Shown here one piece after another: positions 60,533 through 64,000 of a stretch of 64,000 bases of DNA. The notes under the pieces are model-generated. The model did not search any database. It was not told the DNA's origin and worked only from the letters and a program-made list of their open reading frames with translations. The DNA comes from Clostridiales bacterium SIT11 (lineage in GTDB: Bacteria > Bacillota > Clostridia > Tissierellales > Peptoniphilaceae). The position numbers were made by a program, and so were the translations under genes. The DNA is taken from NCBI GenBank assembly GCA_001299455.1, contig CYUK01000003.1:1550001-1614000 (forward strand), in the 5' to 3' direction. Numbering within the stretch: the first letter of the stretch is position 1; each line of letters starts with the position of its first letter.

Positions 60533-61477
60533 ATGGAACTATGGGAAAAATTAATAGCAGGAGATGAAGTGGCCTGCGCTCGTGCAATTTCCATGGTGGA
60601 AAATGAGAAGGATGGATACCTAGAATTTTTACGGAAAATTCATCCCCACACAGGTAGAGCCTATACCATAGGCTTTACCGGGCCACCGGGGGCAGGAAAG
60701 TCGACCCTGGTGGACAAAGTTGTTAAAAATTTACGGGAAAAAGACCTAAAAGTTGGGGTCATTGCCGTAGATCCAACAAGTCCCTTTACTCGCGGGGCGA
60801 TTTTAGGCGACCGGATTCGTATGGCAGACTTAAACACCGATCCCGGTGTATTTATTCGGTCTATGGGAACCCGGGGAAGCCTAGGAGGCATATCCAAAGC
60901 AACCCTTGCAGCCATCAAGGTTTTAGACGCCTATGGTTGTGATGTGATCCTAGTAGAAACAGTGGGGGTTGGACAATCAGAAATTGATGTTGTTAAAACC
61001 GTCGACACTGTAGTCATGGTCATGGTGCCAGGACTGGGAGATGACATCCAAGCCATTAAGGCTGGGGTTATGGAAATTGGAGATGTCTTTGTTGTCAATA
61101 AGGCCGACAATGACCGAGCCAAAAAGACAAAACTAGAAATTGAAATGATGCTAGACTTTAATAAGGACTGGGCTTTTCGGCCACCTGTTTCTCTAGCTAT
61201 TGCTGCTGAAAATACAGGCATTGATGAACTTGTGGACAATATCCATGACCACAGAGAATACCTGGAAAATTCAGATGAACTGGAAAAACGGCGGTTAAAT
61301 AGGGAAACCATGCAAATCCATCAATTGGTTGAGGATATTATGAACAAACAATTAGACCAAAAGATGGATGGAAGAAAAGAGGACGTGAAAAAGTCTCTGG
61401 ATGGAGACCTTGACCCCTATTCCATTGGCTTTGACATTGCCCAAGAACTTTTAAAATCAAATCAATTCATTAAATGA
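60533..61477 (+). CDS. meaB: Methylmalonyl-CoA mutase-associated GTPase
   Basis: 314 residues. G3E P-loop GTPase that gates cofactor loading and rescues the mutase. Walker A GFTGPPGAGKSTLVDK, DPTSPFTRGAILGDRIRM, Switch region EVDVVKTVDTVVMVMVPGLGDD-like IDVVKTVDTVVMVMVPG, and NKADN base recognition. SD AGGTGG. Ends 13 bp before the epimerase gene. Confidence 0.95.
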   Translation: MELWEKLIAGDEVACARAISMVENEKDGYLEFLRKIHPHTGRAYTIGFTGPPGAGKSTLVDKVVKNLREKDLKVGVIAVDPTSPFTRGAILGDRIRMADLNTDPGVFIRSMGTRGSLGGISKATLAAIKVLDAYGCDVILVETVGVGQSEIDVVKTVDTVVMVMVPGLGDDIQAIKAGVMEIGDVFVVNKADNDRAKKTKLEIEMMLDFNKDWAFRPPVSLAIAAENTGIDELVDNIHDHREYLENSDELEKRRLNRETMQIHQLVEDIMNKQLDQKMDGRKEDVKKSLDGDLDPYSIGFDIAQELLKSNQFIK

Positions 61478-61490
61478 ATGGAGGAATAAA

Positions 61491-61907
61491 ATGTTTAAAG
61501 TATTAAGCGTAGACCATATTGGTATTGCTGTACCAGACCTAGATGATGTAAAAGACTTTTTCCAAGGGAAATTAGGCATTGCATCTACAGGAGAAGAAAC
61601 TGTTGCAGATCAAAAGGTAACCACAGCCTTCTACCCAGTTGGAAATGAAACAGAACTTGAATTTTTAGAATCTACTGCACCAGACGGTCCTATTGCAAAA
61701 TATATTGACAAAAATGGTGGCCGTGGAGGAATCCAACACGTAGCCCTATGTGTGGACAGTGTAGACAATGCAGTAAAAGACCTACTAGACCAAGGTGTTC
61801 GCATGATTGACGAAAAACCACGTCGTGGTGCTGGTGGAAACATGATTGCTTTTGTTCACCCCAAGGAAACGGCAGGAATTTTAGTAGAACTCTGCACAAG
61901 AGAATAA
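61491..61907 (+). CDS. mce: Methylmalonyl-CoA epimerase
   Basis: 138 residues, glyoxalase/VOC fold with metal ligands His in VDHIGIAVPDLDD and IQHVALCVD, and Glu in LVELCTRE near the C terminus. Converts (R)- to (S)-methylmalonyl-CoA, the substrate of the decarboxylase. SD GGAGGAA. Sits between meaB and mmdA with 13- and 16-bp gaps. Confidence 0.95.
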   Translation: MFKVLSVDHIGIAVPDLDDVKDFFQGKLGIASTGEETVADQKVTTAFYPVGNETELEFLESTAPDGPIAKYIDKNGGRGGIQHVALCVDSVDNAVKDLLDQGVRMIDEKPRRGAGGNMIAFVHPKETAGILVELCTRE

Positions 61908-61923
61908 TTGTAGGAGGAAATCT

Positions 61924-63468
61924 ATGTCAGAAAAATTAAATCGCCTTTTTGACTATCAAAAAGACATTGCAGAAGCCGGTGGGGAAAAGCGGATTGCTAA
62001 ACAACACCAAAAAGGGAAACTGACAGCTAGAGAACGCTTGGATCTTCTTTTTGATGAAGGGACTTTTGTTGAAATTGATGCCTTTGTCCGCCACCGCTGT
62101 ACAAACTTTGGCATGGAAAAGGATCGTCCCTTAACAGACGGCGTTGTAACAGGATATGGGAAGGTCAATGGACGACTTGTCTATGCCTATGCCCAAGACT
62201 TTACAATTACTGGTGGATCTCTTGGAGAAATGCACGCAGGAAAAATTGTAAAAGTGCAAGAAATGGCTTTAAAAATGGGCGCACCAATTGTTGGTTTAAA
62301 TGACTCTGGTGGAGCTCGTATTCAAGAAGCTGTCGACGCCTTATCTGGCTATGGTTCAATTTTCTACCAAAATGTAATGGCTTCAGGTACCATTCCACAA
62401 ATCACAGCCATTATGGGACCCTGTGCCGGTGGAGCTGTTTATTCTCCAGCCCTAACAGACTTTATCTTCATGGTAGACCAAACATCTCAAATGTTTATTA
62501 CAGGACCTGCTGTTATTAAATCTGTAACAGGGGAAGAAGTGACAGCCGACGAACTTGGAGGAGCCTTTACCCATAACTCCACATCTGGGGTTGCCCAATT
62601 TATGGCATCCGATGATAAGGAATGTATTGAACAAATTAAAGTTCTTTTAGACTTCCTTCCAAGCAACAACCAAGAAGTGGCTCCCATCTATGAAGAACAA
62701 GAAAACATCAATGCCCGCATTGATTCCTTAAATGAAATCATTCCAGCAGACTCCAACAGACCCTATGACATGTATGAAGTCATTGCGTCTCTGGTAGATG
62801 ATGGAGATTACTTCGAATACCAAAGTGAGTTTGCTAAAAATATTATTACAACCTTTGCTCGTATTAACGGACAAAGTGTGGGAATTATTGCCAACCAACC
62901 ATCTGTTATGGCCGGTTGCCTAGACATTAACGCTTCAGACAAGTCAGCTCGTTTTATCCGGACTTGTGATGCCTTTAATATCCCCCTTGTCAACTTAGTT
63001 GACGTTCCAGGATTTTTACCAGGAACCACTCAAGAATACGGCGGAATCATTCGTCACGGAGCAAAAATGCTCTATGCCTACAGTGAAGCCACTGTACCAA
63101 AGATTACCGTCATTGTTCGTAAGGCTTATGGTGGATCCTACCTAGCCATGTGCTCTAAAGAACTTGGTGCAGACCTTGTTTACGCTTGGCCTTCAGCTGA
63201 AGTTGCTGTTATGGGTCCAGACGGAGCGGCCAACATTATCTTCCGTAAAGATATTAAAAACAGCGACAATCCAGAACAAACAAGGGCAGACAAAATTGCC
63301 GACTACAAGCACGAATTTGCCACTCCCTACAAGGCAGCAGAACGTGGCTATGTAGATGACGTAATTGAACCAGCCTTGACACGGATTCGCTTGGCCGACG
63401 CTTTAGACATGCTCATGAGCAAACGTCAAAGTCTGCCATTAAAGAAACACGGAAATGTGCCACTATAA
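61924..63468 (+). CDS. mmdA: Methylmalonyl-CoA decarboxylase, carboxyltransferase (alpha) subunit
   Basis: 514 residues. Transfers the carboxyl group of (S)-methylmalonyl-CoA to biotin. Double crotonase fold; oxyanion holes and CoA/biotin sites in GGSLGEMHAGKIVKVQEMAL, NDSGGARIQEAVDALSGYG, GPCAGGAVYSPALTDF and VPGFLPGTTQEYGGIIRHGA. The propionyl-CoA carboxylase beta family is very similar, but the adjacent OadG-type and biotin-carrier genes and the lack of a biotin carboxylase support the sodium-pumping decarboxylase. SD GTAGGAGGA. Confidence 0.94.
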   Translation: MSEKLNRLFDYQKDIAEAGGEKRIAKQHQKGKLTARERLDLLFDEGTFVEIDAFVRHRCTNFGMEKDRPLTDGVVTGYGKVNGRLVYAYAQDFTITGGSLGEMHAGKIVKVQEMALKMGAPIVGLNDSGGARIQEAVDALSGYGSIFYQNVMASGTIPQITAIMGPCAGGAVYSPALTDFIFMVDQTSQMFITGPAVIKSVTGEEVTADELGGAFTHNSTSGVAQFMASDDKECIEQIKVLLDFLPSNNQEVAPIYEEQENINARIDSLNEIIPADSNRPYDMYEVIASLVDDGDYFEYQSEFAKNIITTFARINGQSVGIIANQPSVMAGCLDINASDKSARFIRTCDAFNIPLVNLVDVPGFLPGTTQEYGGIIRHGAKMLYAYSEATVPKITVIVRKAYGGSYLAMCSKELGADLVYAWPSAEVAVMGPDGAANIIFRKDIKNSDNPEQTRADKIADYKHEFATPYKAAERGYVDDVIEPALTRIRLADALDMLMSKRQSLPLKKHGNVPL

Positions 63469-63481
63469 GAAAGGGTAAGAG

Positions 63482-63856
63482 ATGAACGCTACAGAATTAT
63501 TACACCACTTGGCAGAAAATGCGGAAGCTCTTTCTACAAGCGAACGTGTATCCGGAGCTTTAATGGTCACTCTCTTAGCCATGCTGATTGTTTTTTCAGT
63601 TCTCGTTATTTTAATCTTTGCTATTAAAATTATGGGATCTGTCTTAGGAACTACACCAAAAGAAGAAGTGAAAGAAGCTCCCCAAGCACAAATTGCTGAG
63701 GAAGAGGAAGAAGCTGAAGATGAAGGCGAACTGGTTGCGGTAATCTCCGCGGCAGTTGCAGCCAGTCTTGGAAGAAATATTAATGAAATTGTTGTAACAA
63801 GAGTTCGGAGAACGGACCCATTGCCTGCATGGACACGCTCAGGCGGATTAAACTAA
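63482..63856 (+). CDS. mmdD: OadG-family delta subunit of the sodium-pumping decarboxylase
   Basis: 124 residues. One membrane helix near residues 28-50 (LMVTLLAMLIVFSVLVILIF), then an acidic linker (EEEEEAEDEGE) and a C-terminal tail VTRVRRTDPLPAWTRSGGLN that anchors the complex in relatives. Holds mmdA and the biotin carrier at the beta pump subunit. SD AAAGGGTAAG. The beta subunit gene should follow beyond the window. Confidence 0.88.
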   Translation: MNATELLHHLAENAEALSTSERVSGALMVTLLAMLIVFSVLVILIFAIKIMGSVLGTTPKEEVKEAPQAQIAEEEEEAEDEGELVAVISAAVAASLGRNINEIVVTRVRRTDPLPAWTRSGGLN

Positions 63857-63874
63857 TTTATCAGGAGGACATTG

Positions 63875-64000
63875 ATGAAAAAATTTAATATCACCGTAAA
63901 TGGTCAAAGCTATGAGGTGGAAGTAGAAGAATTAGCAGCAGAAGGCTCAGCTCCTGTTGCGGCAAAACCAGCTCCAGCAGCACCAAAGGCTGCACCTAAG
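63875..64000 (+). CDS. mmdC: Biotin carboxyl carrier (gamma) subunit, 3' end beyond the window
   Basis: 42 residues visible: KKFNITVNGQSYEVEVEEL, the first strand pair of a biotinyl domain, then an Ala/Pro hinge (APAAPKAAPK) typical of mobile biotin arms. AGGAGG (63863-63868) is 6 nt before ATG 63875. The biotinylated Lys in AMKM is not yet reached. Confidence 0.87.
   Translation, partial: MKKFNITVNGQSYEVEVEELAAEGSAPVAAKPAPAAPKAAPK

Noticed and set aside
1-64000. CRISPR arrays, prophage, rRNA or additional tRNAs
   Set aside because: No regularly spaced repeats, phage structural genes or rRNA/tRNA signatures other than tRNA-Leu were seen.

Overview
The window looks like a chromosomal piece of a strictly anaerobic, amino-acid- and organic-acid-fermenting Bacillota. 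I infer a Tissierellia/Peptoniphilaceae-like or clostridial relative; no rRNA is present to settle it. Pointers are strong Shine-Dalgarno sites before almost every gene, sigma-A promoters with extended -10 boxes, a T-box leader, an Opp system, a bcd-etfBA set, 2-hydroxyacyl-CoA dehydratase with its activase, and oxygen defence based on a flavodiiron protein, a superoxide reductase and rubredoxin rather than catalase. Two codon styles coexist: highly expressed genes (oppA, bcd-etf, the methylmalonyl-CoA genes) use CGT/GCT/AAC, and the rest use CGG/GCC/CTG.

Layout. 1-2.5 kb: end of a cobalamin operon (cbiA, cobQ). 2.6-8.3 kb: oppABCDF, then tRNA-Leu(CAA). 8.6-14.7 kb: a lipase-like hydrolase, thiol peroxidase, a LysR/YeiH divergent pair with two phased operator boxes, and an Old-Yellow-Enzyme-type Fe-S flavoprotein. 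14.8-18.6 kb: a Crp/Fnr regulator flanked by DUF1858/DUF438 redox genes, with two matching palindromes. 18.9-22.4 kb: a PNPOx-like protein and a dehydratase component next to a dehydratase-activase fusion. 22.5-25.2 kb: pseudouridine catabolism, followed by a decayed IS200. 25.5-33.7 kb: recD2, comF, YihY, a two-component system, an FUSC-type transporter, hpf and relQ. 33.9-39 kb: purA with a TAXI-TRAP transporter, then an acetyltransferase-like gene. 39.3-43.9 kb: an acyl-CoA dehydrogenase/EtfA/rubredoxin fusion next to a flavodiiron protein, then a TIGR00300 (ornithine-cyclodeaminase-type) gene behind a T-box. 44-50 kb: PadR/DUF1700/beta-repeat cassette, trmL, an aldolase, superoxide reductase, an RNA methyltransferase, a cobalamin adenosyltransferase and a SpoIIE phosphatase. 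50.5-56 kb: bcd-etfBA, DUF4177, fni and trxB. 56.2-64 kb: a leader with a strong terminator, then DUF3870, a CoA-transferase, split methylmalonyl-CoA mutase, meaB, epimerase and the sodium-pumping decarboxylase, cut by the window end.

How it fits. CbiA/CobQ and the PduO-type adenosyltransferase supply adenosylcobalamin to the mutase at the other end of the window. CoA-transferase, mutase, epimerase and decarboxylase together convert succinate to propionate and CO2 while exporting sodium. Opp imports peptides; the dehydratase and bcd-etf genes fit amino-acid fermentation to acyl-CoA products. The most striking unit is the three-domain dehydrogenase/Etf/rubredoxin fusion beside its probable electron acceptor, the flavodiiron protein: a compact route that could carry electrons from acyl-CoA to oxygen. 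The other notable items are the probable proline T-box, the Crp/Fnr palindrome pair and the unexplained leader ahead of the propionate genes.
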